Source of the DNA: Planococcus sp. MB-3u-03
Lineage (GTDB): Bacteria; Bacillota; Bacilli; Bacillales_A; Planococcaceae
Reading direction: 5' to 3'
Length of the DNA: 64,000 bases
Assembly (NCBI RefSeq): GCF_002833405.1
Contig: NZ_CP025135.1
Location: 1,159,501-1,223,500 of the forward strand
Each line of letters opens with the position of its first letter. Position 1 is the first letter of the stretch. Below are positions 19,771 to 29,425 of the stretch, piece after piece. Both the position numbers and the translations under genes were made by a program. Under the pieces are notes generated by a model. That model was not told the DNA's origin and did no database searches. It worked only from the letters and a program-made list of their open reading frames with translations.

Positions 19771-19802
19771 AAAAGGGTGCCGGAAGTCCGGCACCCTTTT
19801 TC
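19771..19802. terminator. Terminator after the BCCT/repeat region
   Basis: A 13 bp stem AAAAGGGTGCCGG / CCGGCACCCTTTT with a four-base loop and T5. It ends transcription from the left before the exonuclease gene. Confidence 0.9.
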
Positions 19803-19858
19803 TATGGAAAGTCGCGTATAATGGATAATGGAAATCGTGTTGAATGGAGGAGTACTTT

Positions 19859-20737
19859 TTGGAAAAACCACATATTATGCTTGTAGACGGAATGGCGGTA
19901 TTGTTCCGTTCGTATTTTGCAACAGCAGGCGTCGGGCAGTTTTTCCGCACAGAAAGCGGGCTCGCCACAAACGGCGTACAAGGATTCGCGCGCCACGTGC
20001 TCACCGCAAAATCATTGATGAAGCCGACCCATATCGCCGTGTGCTGGGACATGGGCGCGCATACCTTCCGCACCGAGATGTTCGACGGCTATAAAGCAAA
20101 CCGGCCGGCGCCGCCTGAAGATATGGTGCATCAATTCGACCAGGCGCGTGAAGTGTCCGAGCTTCTCGGATGGAAAAATTACGGCGAAAAGGGCATCGAA
20201 GCAGATGATTTTATCGGATCGTTTACGAAAAAATGGCCGGACGAGGCGGATTATACGATCATCACCGGCGACAAAGACATGCTTCAGCTATTGAACCCGT
20301 CGGTCAAGATCGCCTTCATGAAAAAAGGCTTTCATATCTATGATCTCTATACCGATGCACGATTCGGGGAAGAGTATGGCATCATGCCGGGACAGTTCGC
20401 TGATGTGAAAGCATTCATGGGCGACCCGAGCGACGGCTATCCTGGCGTCAAAGGCATCGGGCCTAAGACGGCACTCCAGTTGATCCGGCGCTACGGTTCG
20501 GTCGAAGGGGTCCTTGAACATATCGAGGAGCTGAAGCCGGCCCAGAAAAAGAAAATCGAAGAGCATCAGGATATGCTCGCGCTATCGAAAAAGCTGGCGG
20601 TCATTAAAGATGACCTCCAGCTCGATGTGGCACTCGAGGAAATCGCAGTGCCCGATTATTCTTCTGATTTGGTAAGGATATGCGACGAACGGGAATTCCG
20701 CCTGCTCGCAAGACTTTTGGAAAAATCATTTATCTGA
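19859..20737 (+). CDS. 5'-3' exonuclease (YpcP-like)
   Basis: A stand-alone protein similar to the 5' nuclease domain of DNA polymerase I; such enzymes remove RNA primers and flaps. The 292 residues carry the N-terminal metal site LVDGMAVLFR, the FDGYKANRP segment near residue 80, the acidic EADDFIG near 118, ITGDKDMLQLL near 140, and the H3TH region GDPSDGYPGVKGIGPKTALQLI near 195. Start TTG 19859 lies six bases after GGAGGAG. Its stop overlaps the converging C39-like gene by 12 bases. Confidence 0.92.
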   Translation: MEKPHIMLVDGMAVLFRSYFATAGVGQFFRTESGLATNGVQGFARHVLTAKSLMKPTHIAVCWDMGAHTFRTEMFDGYKANRPAPPEDMVHQFDQAREVSELLGWKNYGEKGIEADDFIGSFTKKWPDEADYTIITGDKDMLQLLNPSVKIAFMKKGFHIYDLYTDARFGEEYGIMPGQFADVKAFMGDPSDGYPGVKGIGPKTALQLIRRYGSVEGVLEHIEELKPAQKKKIEEHQDMLALSKKLAVIKDDLQLDVALEEIAVPDYSSDLVRICDEREFRLLARLLEKSFI

Positions 20738-21246
20738 CTTCGACACCGGTGAAATCTGGACGAAACTCAATACGCCCCGGTTTTCCCGGAACGACACCGC
20801 CCGCAGCTTGCTCGGGCGGTTTTTTTGTCCGTTGTCGTGAATGAACAGCAGCAAATCGTCCCCAGTTTCCTCATAGCCGATGAGCGGGACCCAATGATAA
20901 GTGAAAGTGGTTTTTTGGCGCCAGCGCAATGAAAAATAACGGTCGAATTTCACAGCGAGCGGATAGCCGGCATCGAGTTGCTGTTTGATCTGTTCGGTTG
21001 AGCGAACCCGTTTGATATCATACCGCGGCCCGGCCAGTTTTCTCAATCGCCGGATCAGGCAAAACGCGCTCAAGCCGATTGGCGTCGTCCCGAGTTTTTA
21101 TAAAGCGGCCCGATCCCCGGTGCCATGCCTTCGTGGTAGAGCAGGATGGAGGCAGCGGTGACCGGCCCGCATGCAGAAGCACGGTAGGCGGCCGGTACAT
21201 GTTCAGCGTATTGGTTCATTGATTGAAAAGGCAGCAGCACTTTCAT
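20726..21246 (-). pseudogene. C39-like cysteine peptidase, single frameshift
   Basis: ATG at 21246 behind GGAGGA gives MKVLLPFQSMNQYAEHVPAA, then ASACGPVTAASILLYHEG with the presumed nucleophile Cys. The frame is lost in an AAAA run at about 21097-21100. One more A restores LYKKLGTTPIGLSAF and a second half with YHWVPLIGYEE (His) and FIHDNG (Asp). The restored protein has 173 residues, the size of small peptidase C39_2/YvpB-like proteins. The length as given is one base short of a multiple of three. No export signal is evident. Either a real mutation or a sequencing error. Confidence 0.72.
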
Positions 21247-21269
21247 GATGCATCCTCCTTCTAAACGGT

Positions 21270-21728
21270 TCAGCGCAGCTTGGCTTCTCGTTCATTGAGC
21301 AAAGTCTGCAAGGCGCTGCGGAATGTTGTATAGACTTCCAAATCGACATGAATGCCTGCATGAACTATTTCCCTTACAAAACGCGGGTTAAAGCCGACAT
21401 AAATGCCGCGCAAGCCCATCAATTTCAAGGCGCTGTTCAATTGGGTCAGTTCGAGTGCGAGTTCATTGAAATCAAATGACTGGACGTCTTGCATCGCCAC
21501 ACCGGTGAAGTCGAAAACCACTTGTTCTGTATCGCGGTGGCTATCGGCATAGTCGAGCACTTTCGTCCGGATCGTCTCGAAGCGGTCGCGGAAGATGTAC
21601 CCGGCAATCGGCACGAGAATGGTATTCGGGACAATCGAAGGGATGATCGGTGCCGACATATTGTAAATGACGTCTTGATAATACGCCACGAGATCTTGCA
21701 ATTCCTTAATTTCTTGTTGTGGATCCAT
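21270..21728 (-). CDS. STAS-domain protein, RsbR-paralogue C-terminal type
   Basis: The 152 residues begin with a short coiled helix (PQQEIKELQDLVAYYQDVI) followed by a STAS domain starting SAPIIPSIVPNTILVPIAG and including the VVFDFTGVAMQDVQSF core. This resembles the stressosome co-antagonist proteins (RsbR family) but without their N-terminal globin-like sensor domain. No RsbS, RsbT or sigma-B genes lie nearby, so its partner is unknown. It starts at ATG 21728 behind GAGGTG. It sits between a thioredoxin-like gene and the C39-like gene on the same strand. Confidence 0.8.
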   Translation of the reverse strand: MDPQQEIKELQDLVAYYQDVIYNMSAPIIPSIVPNTILVPIAGYIFRDRFETIRTKVLDYADSHRDTEQVVFDFTGVAMQDVQSFDFNELALELTQLNSALKLMGLRGIYVGFNPRFVREIVHAGIHVDLEVYTTFRSALQTLLNEREAKLR

Positions 21729-21777
21729 TTCGGCACCTCTGCTTTTTATTATTCATGAATGTATCGGGTTTACGCCT

Positions 21778-22098
21778 TTAAGCTTGCTGTTCTTCCAGGA
21801 AGTGGATGACAGAAGCGGGGGTTTTGGCATTGGCACTATGGAGATGTGCTTGTTTTACGCCGTCCTTGAAGATCAGCAGGCTCGGGATGCCCATCACTTC
21901 ATATTGCTCTGCGATTTCCGGAAGTTCGTCGCGGTTGACGTCAAACCATTGGTAATTGTCGTATTGTTCGATGATCGGGTCGATGAACATATCCATGCGC
22001 GTGCAGTCAGGGCACCATCCAGCCTGGAATTTCACGATGACCGGTTGGCCGTTTTGAATTGTATCGTTAAACTGTTCAGTTGTTTTTAGGGATTTCAT
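21778..22098 (-). CDS. Thioredoxin-family protein (WCPDC)
   Basis: A small cytosolic thiol-disulfide protein of 106 residues. The active site QAGWCPDCTRMD is near residue 30, and the cis-proline loop VMGIPSLLIFKDG near residue 70. The start ATG 22098 is preceded by GGAGG and gives MKSLKTTEQFND; the upstream in-frame residues are basic and unlike the family. Bacillus relatives such as YtpP-like thioredoxins have the same size. No signal peptide or membrane segment is visible. Confidence 0.9.
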   Translation of the reverse strand: MKSLKTTEQFNDTIQNGQPVIVKFQAGWCPDCTRMDMFIDPIIEQYDNYQWFDVNRDELPEIAEQYEVMGIPSLLIFKDGVKQAHLHSANAKTPASVIHFLEEQQA

Positions 22099-22196
22099 TA
22101 AATTGCCTCCTTTAATAGTCTTTTTAATCTTACCCTTTTTTTGCTTTCTCTCCAAGCGCTTGAATAAAAGCGGCAGAAAAATCTTCCGATTAAATA

Positions 22197-22225
22197 TTGC
22201 GAAAATAGGGAAAATAATTTACACT
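22197..22225 (+). promoter_or_regulatory. Sigma-A promoter of the fad operon
   Basis: TTGCGA at 22197-22202, a 17-base spacer, then TACACT at 22220-22225. Transcription would start near 22232, ahead of the FadR operator. Confidence 0.65.
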
Positions 22226-22263
22226 AAGAACGAGAAGGAAAGTATTTCTTTTTACCCAGAAAA

Positions 22264-22281
22264 TGAATGAGTGTTCATTCA
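22264..22281 (+). promoter_or_regulatory. FadR operator
   Basis: TGAATGAGTGTTCATTCA is a perfect 7+4+7 palindrome that matches the Bacillus FadR box (TGAATGA-N4-TCATTCA). It lies downstream of the predicted start of transcription and before fadN, so bound FadR would block elongation; long-chain acyl-CoA would relieve it. Confidence 0.88.
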
Positions 22282-22299
22282 AAATAGGAGGGTTTGCTC

Positions 22300-24683
22300 G
22301 TGTCATACAAAATCAAAAAGCAGCCGTGCTCGGATCTGGCGTCATGGGATCTGGAATCGCAGCTCATCTAGCCAATATCGGAATTCCGGTCATGCTGCTC
22401 GACATTGTCCCGAAAGAAGCGACGAAAGAAGAACAAGCGAAAGGGCTGACACTAGAAGACAAAGCAGTCCGCAACCGGATTGCAGCGACTGCCACTCAAA
22501 AACTATTGAAGCAAAAGCCTGCTCCGCTGACACAAAAGAAAAACTTGCAGCTGATCACGCCAGGTAATTTGGAAGACGATCTCGAGAAACTATCCGAAGT
22601 GGATTGGATCATCGAAGTCATCGTAGAAAACTTGGATATTAAGAAATCACTATATGAAAAGATGGATGCAGTCAGAAAGCCCGGCACCATCATTTCCTCC
22701 AATACATCAGGCATCAGCATCAATGCGATGTCAGAAGGGCGCTCGGAAGACTTCCAGAAGCATTTCCTCGGCACTCATTTCTTCAACCCGCCGCGCTACT
22801 TGAAACTGCTTGAAGTCATTCCGGCAGACGCGACAGCTCCGGAAGTCGTTGTATTCATGCAGCAATTCGGCGAAGACCGCTTAGGGAAAGGCGTCGTCCT
22901 GGCAAAAGATACGCCGAATTTCATCGCCAACCGCATCGGCACATACGGCTTGCTCGTCACGGTGCGTGAAATGCAAAACCGCGGCTATTCTGTCGGTGAA
23001 GTGGATTCTGTTACCGGACCATTGATCGGCCGCCCGAAATCCGCTACCTTCCGCACGCTGGACGTAGTCGGGCTCGACACCTTCATGCATGTGTCGAAAA
23101 ACGTCTACGATCAAACCGAAGGCGAAGAACAGCAAGTGTTCAAAACGCCTGAATTCATGAAAAACATGGTCGAAAACGGCTGGATCGGCGCAAAAGCGAA
23201 ACAAGGCTTTTTCCAGAAGAAAGACAAAGAAATTCTGGAGCTTGACCCGGACACGATGGAATACCGCCCATCGCAAAAATTGAAAACGCCTTCACAGGAA
23301 CTGGCCAAGCAGCAAAAAGGCTTGTCCGCGAAAATGAAGACGCTGGTTTATGCAGACGACCGCACAGGCGAATTGCTGTGGAGCATCCTCGCTCCGACAC
23401 TCGTCTATTCCGCACAGCTTCACGGCGAGATTGCAGACGATATCGTCGCCATCGACAACGCCATGAAATGGGGCTTCGGCTGGGAACAGGGACCTTTTGA
23501 AGTGTGGGATGCAATCGGCGTCAAGCAGTCAACAGAAAAAATGGCCGCACAAGGCTTAGAAGTGCCGGCATTTGCACAAGCGCTAGTGGAAAAAGGGTTC
23601 GATTCCTTCTATAAAGAAGAGAACGGCGATCTGTATTATTTTGACGGGACAGATTACCAGCCCGTTCCAGTCAATGAAAAAGTGATCGACTTGAAGCGCT
23701 ACAAGAAAAAGCACGGCGTCATCAAATCGAATTCCGGTGCAAGCTTGATCGATCTTGGGGACGGCATCGCATTGCTCGAATTCCATTCACGTTCGAACGC
23801 GATCGGGCTCGATATCATGCAGATGATCAATTTCTCGGTCGACGAAGTCGAGAAAAACTACAAAGGGCTCGTCATCGGCAACCAAGGCAAGAACTTCTGT
23901 GTCGGCGCCAACCTCGGCATGATTTTGATGGAAGCACAAGACGACAATATCTTTGAACTGGATTTGACGATCCGTACGTTCCAGAACGCGATGCTAAAAT
24001 TGAAGTACAGCTCGAAGCCGGTCGTTGCAGCACCATTCGGCATGACGCTCGGCGGCGGGGCGGAAGTCATCCTGCCGGCAGCACGCGTACAGGCATCTAT
24101 GGAAACCTATATGGGCTTAGTGGAAGCAGGCGTCGGACTCATTCCAGGCGGCGGTGGAAACAAAGAATTGTATATGAAGCAATTGAAAGGCTTGCCGAAC
24201 CATGTCACGGCAGACTATGTCAATTTGGCAGCGGGCGTATTCGAATCGATCGCGACTGCCAAAGTGTCGACATCCGCAGATGAAGCACGCGAAAACAATT
24301 TCCTGAATTTCGTCGACGGCATCAGCGTCAATAGCGACCACTTGATCTACGATGCGAAGCAATTGGCATTGTCGCTCCATGATAATGGCTACCAGGCGCC
24401 GAGAAGAGAAAAAGTGCCGGTCGCAGGAGAAGCGGGCTATGCCGCGATGCTGCTAGGTGCTGAAGGCATGCTGTTGTCCGGTTATATCAGCGAACACGAT
24501 ATGAAAATTGCCAAAAAACTGGCTTATGTATTATCAGGCGGCAAGCTGCCATACGGTACGAAAGTCGATGAGCAGTATTTGCTCGATTTGGAACGTGAAG
24601 CATTCCTGAGCCTCGTTGCTGAACCGAAGTCACAGCAGCGCATGCAGCATATGCTTGTCAAAGGGAAACCATTACGCAATTGA
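22300..24683 (+). CDS. fadN: 3-hydroxyacyl-CoA dehydrogenase / enoyl-CoA hydratase FadN
   Basis: The multifunctional beta-oxidation enzyme. The N-terminal half is the NAD-binding hydroxyacyl-CoA dehydrogenase (AAVLGSGVMGSGIAAHLAN, then GTHFFNPPRYLKLLEVIP). The C-terminal third is a crotonase fold (LVIGNQGKNFCVGANLG, GGGAEVILPAARV). The best start is GTG 22300, seven bases after AGGAGGG, giving MSYKIK; but one A is missing in the A run at 22315-22319, so this start is out of frame with the rest. With six A residues the protein is 794 aa and starts MSYKIKKAAVLGSG. The uncorrected frame would instead begin at ATG 22263, inside the FadR operator. fadA follows after 28 bases. Confidence 0.93.
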
Positions 24684-24711
24684 TCGCCGATTAGATAGAG
24701 GAGGAAATGAT

Positions 24712-25881
24712 ATGCGCGAAGCAGTAATTGTGGCCGGAGCCAGAACGCCGGTCGGGAAAGCAAAAAAAGGTTCTCTCGCCTCGGTGCGTCCAGATGATTT
24801 CGGGGCACTCGTCGTACGGGAAACATTGAAGCGGGCTGGATATGACGGTCCCATTGATGATTTGATCATGGGCTGTGCCATGCCGGAAGCAGAACAAGGC
24901 ATGAACATTGCCCGTAATATCGGGGCGCTCGCGGGGCTTCCGGATACGACACCGGCTGTCACGGTCAACCGCTTTTGTTCATCAGGCCTGCAGTCGATCG
25001 CTTATGCCGCTGAACGAATCATGGTCGGTCACGCCGAAGCAATCGTTGCCGGCGGCGTCGAATCGATGAGCATGGTGCCGATGATGGGCAATGTGCTGCG
25101 TCCGAACGCTAAAATCGCCGAAACAGCCCCGCAATATTACATGAGCATGGGCCATACGGCAGAACAAGTGGCGACACAATACGGCCTCAGCCGGGAAGAC
25201 CAGGATGCTTTTGCGGTCCGGTCCCATGAAAATGCGGCTAGGGCAATCGAAAAAGGACATTTCGTCGATGAAATCGTGCCAGTCGAAGTGATCCAGCGCT
25301 ATGTCGACAGCCAGAACAAATACCAGGAAAAATCATTTATGTTCGAAATGGATGAAGGGGTGCGCCACGGCACTTCCATCCAGACACTCAATAAACTGCG
25401 CGCAGCATTCTCGGCGCGGCACGGTAACAGCGGGCAACTCTTCGCAGACCTCTGACGGAGCAGGTTCAGTGCTCGTCATGGACCGTGAAAAGCGGAAGCG
25501 CTTGGCCTTAAGCCGATTGCAAAATTCCGTTCATTCGCAACAGGCGGTGTTCCGCCGGAAGTCATGGGCATCGGCCCGGTCGTCGCGATTCCGAAAGCCT
25601 TGAAACTTGCCGGCCTGACGAAAGACGATATCGATGTATGGGAACTGAACGAAGCATTCGCGTCTCAATCGCTCGGCGTCATCCGCGAGCTTGGCTTGGA
25701 CATGGACAAGATCAATTTGAACGGCGGCGCCATCGCACTCGGCCATCCGCTTGGTGCAACAGGTTCGATTCTGACTTTGCGCATGCTCAGTGAATTGAAG
25801 CGCCAGAACAAACAATTCGGCGTCGTCACGATGTGCATCGGCGGCGGAATGGGCGCAGCCGGCGTCTTTGAAATGTTGTAA
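24712..25881 (+). pseudogene. fadA: Acetyl-CoA C-acyltransferase (3-ketoacyl-CoA thiolase), two frameshifts
   Basis: The last step of beta-oxidation: cleaves 3-ketoacyl-CoA with CoA. ATG 24712 follows GAGGAGG. The nucleophile Cys is in VNRFCSSGLQS near residue 90, and the C-terminal [16 protein letters not shown]is and [12 protein letters not shown]ys are present. The frame is broken twice: two bases are missing near 25413-25420 (RGT in RGTVTAGNSSQTSDG) and one A is missing in the run at about 25489-25492 (EKAEALGL expected). Restoring three bases gives 390 residues, the normal FadA length. As written the first product stops at 25455. Confidence 0.9.
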
Positions 25882-25947
25882 AGAGAACTTTGGGGGATAC
25901 GATTAACAGGGGATTCAAGATAAACGATAAATTGGGAGGAATGGAAA

Positions 25948-27729
25948 ATGGAACAAGAAAAAACATTGATCAAAGGCGGAAGCTTCTTGATCGAAGATGC
26001 AGACCTATCGCGTGTGTTCACGCCGGAAGATTTCACGGAAGAGCATAAGATGATCGCCAAAACGACAGAGGATTACGTCAACACGGAAGTTATGCCTTTG
26101 GTCGAAAAGTTGGAGAACCATGAATTCGAGCATTCCGTTAAGCTCTTGAAAAAAGCGGGCGAACTCGGGCTTCTTGGGGCAGATGTTCCGGAACAATACG
26201 ACGGGCTCGGTCTCGACAAAATCGCATCGGCTTTGATTGCTGAGAAAATGTCCAAAGCGGGCGGCTTCTCCATCACTCACGGCGCACACGTCGGGATCGG
26301 ATCGCTGCCGATCGTATTATTCGGTAACGAAGAACAGAAAAAGAAATACTTGCCGGTTCTTGCAACGGGCGAGAAAATCGCAGCTTACGCCTTGACTGAG
26401 CCGAGCTCCGGATCGGATGCTTTGGGTGCGAAAACCGTCGCGAAACTGAACGAGGCGGGTACGCATTACGTCTTGAACGGCGAAAAGCAATGGATCACAA
26501 ATGCAGGATTTGCGGATGTCTTCGTGGTCTATGCAAAAATCGACGGCGAACAGTTCTCGGCATTTATCGTCGAGCGCGACTTCGGGGGCGTATCGGTTGG
26601 CCCGGAAGAAAAGAAAATGGGCATCAAATCGTCTTCCACACGTACATTGATCTTGGAAGATGCAGAAGTGCCAGTGGAAAACCTTCTCGGCGAAGCAGGG
26701 CGCGGACACATCATCGCCTTCAACATCTTGAACATTGGGCGCTACAAACTGGGCGTCGGCACAATCGGCGCATCCAAGCGCGCAATGGAATTGACGATTC
26801 CTTACACGAACCAGCGCCAGCAATTCAAGACGCCGATCTCTTCTTTCAACCTGACAAAAGAGAAGTTGGCGACAATGGCCTCTAAATTGTATGCTGTTGA
26901 AAGTTCCGTTTACCGTACAGTCGGCTTGTTCGAAGACCGCATGAGCGGCTTCACGGATGAGCAGCAAGCTGACGGCAAACTGGTCGCGGATTCCATCGCT
27001 GAATTTGCCATCGAATGTTCATTGAATAAATTCTTCGGAACGGAAACTTTGGATTATATCGTCGATGAAGGCGTCCAGCTGCACGGCGGCTACGGATTCA
27101 TGCAGGAGTATGAAATCGAGCGCATCTACCGCGATTCCCGCATTAACCGAATCTTCGAAGGAACAAATGAAATCAACCGCCTGCTCGTACCGGGTACGCT
27201 GCTCCGTAAAGCGATGAAAGGCGAGTTGCCGCTTCTTGAGCATGCACAAGCATTGCAGGAAGAGCTTTTGATGATGATGCCGGAAGAAGTCGGAACGGAA
27301 GCCTTGGCCCAGGAAAAAGCTTTGGTGAAAAACGCCAAGAAAATCGCCATCTTGGCAGCCGGCCTTGCCGCACAAACTTATGGCAAGAAACTGGAAGCGG
27401 AGCAGGAAGTGCTCGTGAACATCGCTGATATCGTCAGCAATGTGTTCGCGATGGAATCTGTCGTCTTGCGCACAGAAAAAGCCATTGCGGCAAGCGGCGA
27501 AGAAAAAGCGAAGCAGAAACTTCTTTATACGCAGATCTTCTGCCAGGAAGCTTTGGAAGAAATCGAAAAAGATGCGAAAGAAACCTTGATCGCAGCAATC
27601 GATGGCGACAATCAGCGCATGATGCTGTCCGCCCTCCGCAAATTGACGCGTTCAACACCGTATAACTTGATCGCGAAAAAACGCGAAGCATCCGAAAAAT
27701 TGATCAACACAGAAAAATACGTCGTTTAA
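25948..27729 (+). CDS. fadE: Acyl-CoA dehydrogenase FadE
   Basis: An FAD enzyme for the first oxidation step of fatty acyl-CoA. The 593 residues have the long form seen in Bacillus FadE (YusJ). Signatures are AYALTEPSSGSDALG near residue 150, QWITNAGFAD near 180, the FAD-binding YGFMQEYEIERIYRD near 385 and RINRIFEGTNEINR near 400, and a C-terminal extension of about 170 residues. It starts at ATG 25948 behind GGGAGGAATGG, 66 bases after fadA, and closes the fadN-fadA-fadE set. A terminator follows. Confidence 0.95.
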   Translation: MEQEKTLIKGGSFLIEDADLSRVFTPEDFTEEHKMIAKTTEDYVNTEVMPLVEKLENHEFEHSVKLLKKAGELGLLGADVPEQYDGLGLDKIASALIAEKMSKAGGFSITHGAHVGIGSLPIVLFGNEEQKKKYLPVLATGEKIAAYALTEPSSGSDALGAKTVAKLNEAGTHYVLNGEKQWITNAGFADVFVVYAKIDGEQFSAFIVERDFGGVSVGPEEKKMGIKSSSTRTLILEDAEVPVENLLGEAGRGHIIAFNILNIGRYKLGVGTIGASKRAMELTIPYTNQRQQFKTPISSFNLTKEKLATMASKLYAVESSVYRTVGLFEDRMSGFTDEQQADGKLVADSIAEFAIECSLNKFFGTETLDYIVDEGVQLHGGYGFMQEYEIERIYRDSRINRIFEGTNEINRLLVPGTLLRKAMKGELPLLEHAQALQEELLMMMPEEVGTEALAQEKALVKNAKKIAILAAGLAAQTYGKKLEAEQEVLVNIADIVSNVFAMESVVLRTEKAIAASGEEKAKQKLLYTQIFCQEALEEIEKDAKETLIAAIDGDNQRMMLSALRKLTRSTPYNLIAKKREASEKLINTEKYVV

Positions 27730-27741
27730 TCGACCACAAAG

Positions 27742-27772
27742 AACGGGAAGGGGAAACCCTTCCTGTTTTTAT
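27742..27772 (+). terminator. Terminator of the fad operon
   Basis: AACGGGAAGGG / CCCTTCCTGTT with a GAAA tetraloop and T5. Confidence 0.88.
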
Positions 27773-27851
27773 TCGGATAAAACCAATCTCTCGGCAGTCG
27801 ACTGGCCCGGGGCATTTTGATATGCTTGGTTACAAGACAGGAGGAGATTTG

Positions 27852-28205
27852 ATGATCCAGTATTACGCTTACCCGAAATGCTCGACCTGCCAAAAAGGCA
27901 AGAAATGGCTTGAGGCGAATGGTGCGGAGTTCGACTACATCGATATCTCGCAAACCCCGCCCTCCGCAGCACAGTTGAAAGTAATCCACGAAACGAGCGG
28001 CATCGAGCTGAAGAAGTTTTTCAATACGAGCGGCAAGAAATACCGCGAACTCGGATTGAAGGAAAAACTGCCGAACATGTCCGCAGATGAGCAATATGAA
28101 TTGCTGGCGTCGGACGGCATGCTGATCAAACGCCCGCTCGCTTGGGACGGTTCTCAGGCGACACTCGGCTTCAAGGAAGACGTATACGCAAATACATGGA
28201 GTTGA
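27852..28205 (+). CDS. yusI: ArsC/Spx-family protein YusI
   Basis: A thioredoxin-fold protein of 117 residues with the CSTC pair (YPKCSTCQKGKKWL, residues 6-19). It resembles YusI of Bacillus subtilis, which stands at the same place between fadE and gcvH. The family includes arsenate reductases and the Spx regulators; no partner for arsenate handling is nearby. RPLAWDG near residue 93 is the usual C-terminal RP motif. The ATG at 27852 follows AGGAGGAG. Confidence 0.9.
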   Translation: MIQYYAYPKCSTCQKGKKWLEANGAEFDYIDISQTPPSAAQLKVIHETSGIELKKFFNTSGKKYRELGLKEKLPNMSADEQYELLASDGMLIKRPLAWDGSQATLGFKEDVYANTWS

Positions 28206-28282
28206 CAAGTTTGTCGTCTTGTTTTTCATCCTTGGTTGTGGCAAACTGAAATTGAGTCAATTACATATTTGGAGGGGTTTGG

Positions 28283-28663
28283 ATGAGCACACCACAAGAG
28301 CTTCGCTATTCAAAAGAACACGAATGGGTCAAAGTCGAAGACGGCAAAGCACGTATCGGCATTACTCATTTCGCGCAAGATGAACTTGGAGACATCGTAT
28401 TTGTCGAGCTTCCGCAAGTCGGCGACGAGCTGAAAAAAGACGAGCCATTCGGCAGCGTCGAGTCCGTTAAAACGGTATCGGAATTGTATGCGCCGATCAG
28501 CGGCAAAATCGTCGAAGTCAATTCTGAGCTTGAAGACAGCCCGGAATTCGTCAACGAATCCCCTTATGAAAAAGCGTGGATGGTCGTTGTGGAAGCCCCT
28601 TCCGAAGATGAGGTCAATGCATTGATGTCAGCTGACGAATATAAAGAAATGACAAACGAGTAA
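28283..28663 (+). CDS. gcvH: Glycine cleavage system H protein
   Basis: Carries the lipoyl arm that shuttles the aminomethyl group in glycine cleavage; in Firmicutes it is also the entry point for lipoate made by LipM/LipL. The 126-residue protein has the hybrid motif [19 protein letters not shown] with the lipoylated Lys near position 63 and the [14 protein letters not shown] strand before it. It starts at ATG 28283 behind GGAGGGG. The other gcv genes are not in the window. Confidence 0.96.
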   Translation: MSTPQELRYSKEHEWVKVEDGKARIGITHFAQDELGDIVFVELPQVGDELKKDEPFGSVESVKTVSELYAPISGKIVEVNSELEDSPEFVNESPYEKAWMVVVEAPSEDEVNALMSADEYKEMTNE

Positions 28664-28669
28664 GTTCGG

Positions 28670-28697
28670 AAAGCGCCTCTTTATGGCGCTTTTTTTC
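28670..28697 (+). terminator. Terminator of gcvH
   Basis: AAAGCGCC / GGCGCTTT stem with a TCTTTAT loop, followed by a T run. Confidence 0.85.
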
Positions 28698-28723
28698 ATA
28701 TATCGTTTTCTGGGGGGATACGT

Positions 28724-29086
28724 ATGGAGAAAGTGATAGTGGTTGAAGGGATCAGCGACAAGACCCGGATAGCTCCCTTGATTGCAGAACCCGTGACGAT
28801 TCTTTGCACAAATGGTACAGTAAGTGCTACAAGACTCGAGGAAATGCTGTTGCCTTTTGAAGGTCAGGATATCATCATCCTGGTCGATGCGGACGCTTCC
28901 GGCGATAAACTGCGCAAGCTCATCAAGCGCGAATTTCCGGAAGCCCGCCATTTCCACATCGACCGAAGTTATAAAGAGGTGGCGACGACGCCGCTGCGCA
29001 AGCTGATCGATGTGCTCATCGCAGCCGATGTACAGGTCTTAAATCCAGTAGCAGGGAATGACTATTATGAACGAATGGACACATAA
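28724..29086 (+). CDS. yusF: Toprim-domain protein YusF
   Basis: A stand-alone Toprim domain of 120 residues. The acidic motifs are visible: IVVEGISDK with the first Glu near residue 8, and the DADASGD motif near residue 55. Stand-alone Toprim proteins related to RNase M5 act in RNA processing, but the role of YusF is not established. It starts at ATG 28724 behind GGGGGG. The end overlaps the start of the next gene by 20 bases. Confidence 0.85.
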   Translation: MEKVIVVEGISDKTRIAPLIAEPVTILCTNGTVSATRLEEMLLPFEGQDIIILVDADASGDKLRKLIKREFPEARHFHIDRSYKEVATTPLRKLIDVLIAADVQVLNPVAGNDYYERMDT

Positions 29087-29390
29087 AGAATGGCTCAAGG
29101 AAAAAAACACACAGCCTGTGGCAGCGTATTATCTGTATACGCCGATGTGCGGCACCTGCCAAGTCGCGAGCAAGATGCTTGGCGTAGTTGCGGAACTTTT
29201 GCCGGGCCTCCCGATGGGCAAAGCCAATTTGAATTATGTACAGGAAGTCGCGGAGCTCTACGAAGTGGAAAGCGTGCCATGCCTGCTGATCTCCCAGGAT
29301 GGCAAAGTGACGGATAAGGTCTATGCTTTCCAATCGGTGCCTTATTTGTATGAGAAATTGAAATCGGTTGACGAATATAGCCAGCCATGA
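29067..29390 (+). CDS. yusE: Thioredoxin-like protein YusE
   Basis: A 107-residue thioredoxin-fold protein with active site YTPMCGTCQVAS near residue 27 and cis-Pro segment VESVPCLLISQDG near 77. The start ATG at 29067 has AGGGA eight bases before it; an ATG at 29058 lacks one. It overlaps yusF, suggesting translation coupling. The same gene pair stands beside gcvH in Bacillus. Confidence 0.87.
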   Translation: MNEWTHKEWLKEKNTQPVAAYYLYTPMCGTCQVASKMLGVVAELLPGLPMGKANLNYVQEVAELYEVESVPCLLISQDGKVTDKVYAFQSVPYLYEKLKSVDEYSQP

Positions 29391-29425
29391 TAAATTTAAT
29401 TTCTGAAATTAACTTAATAGCGTAA

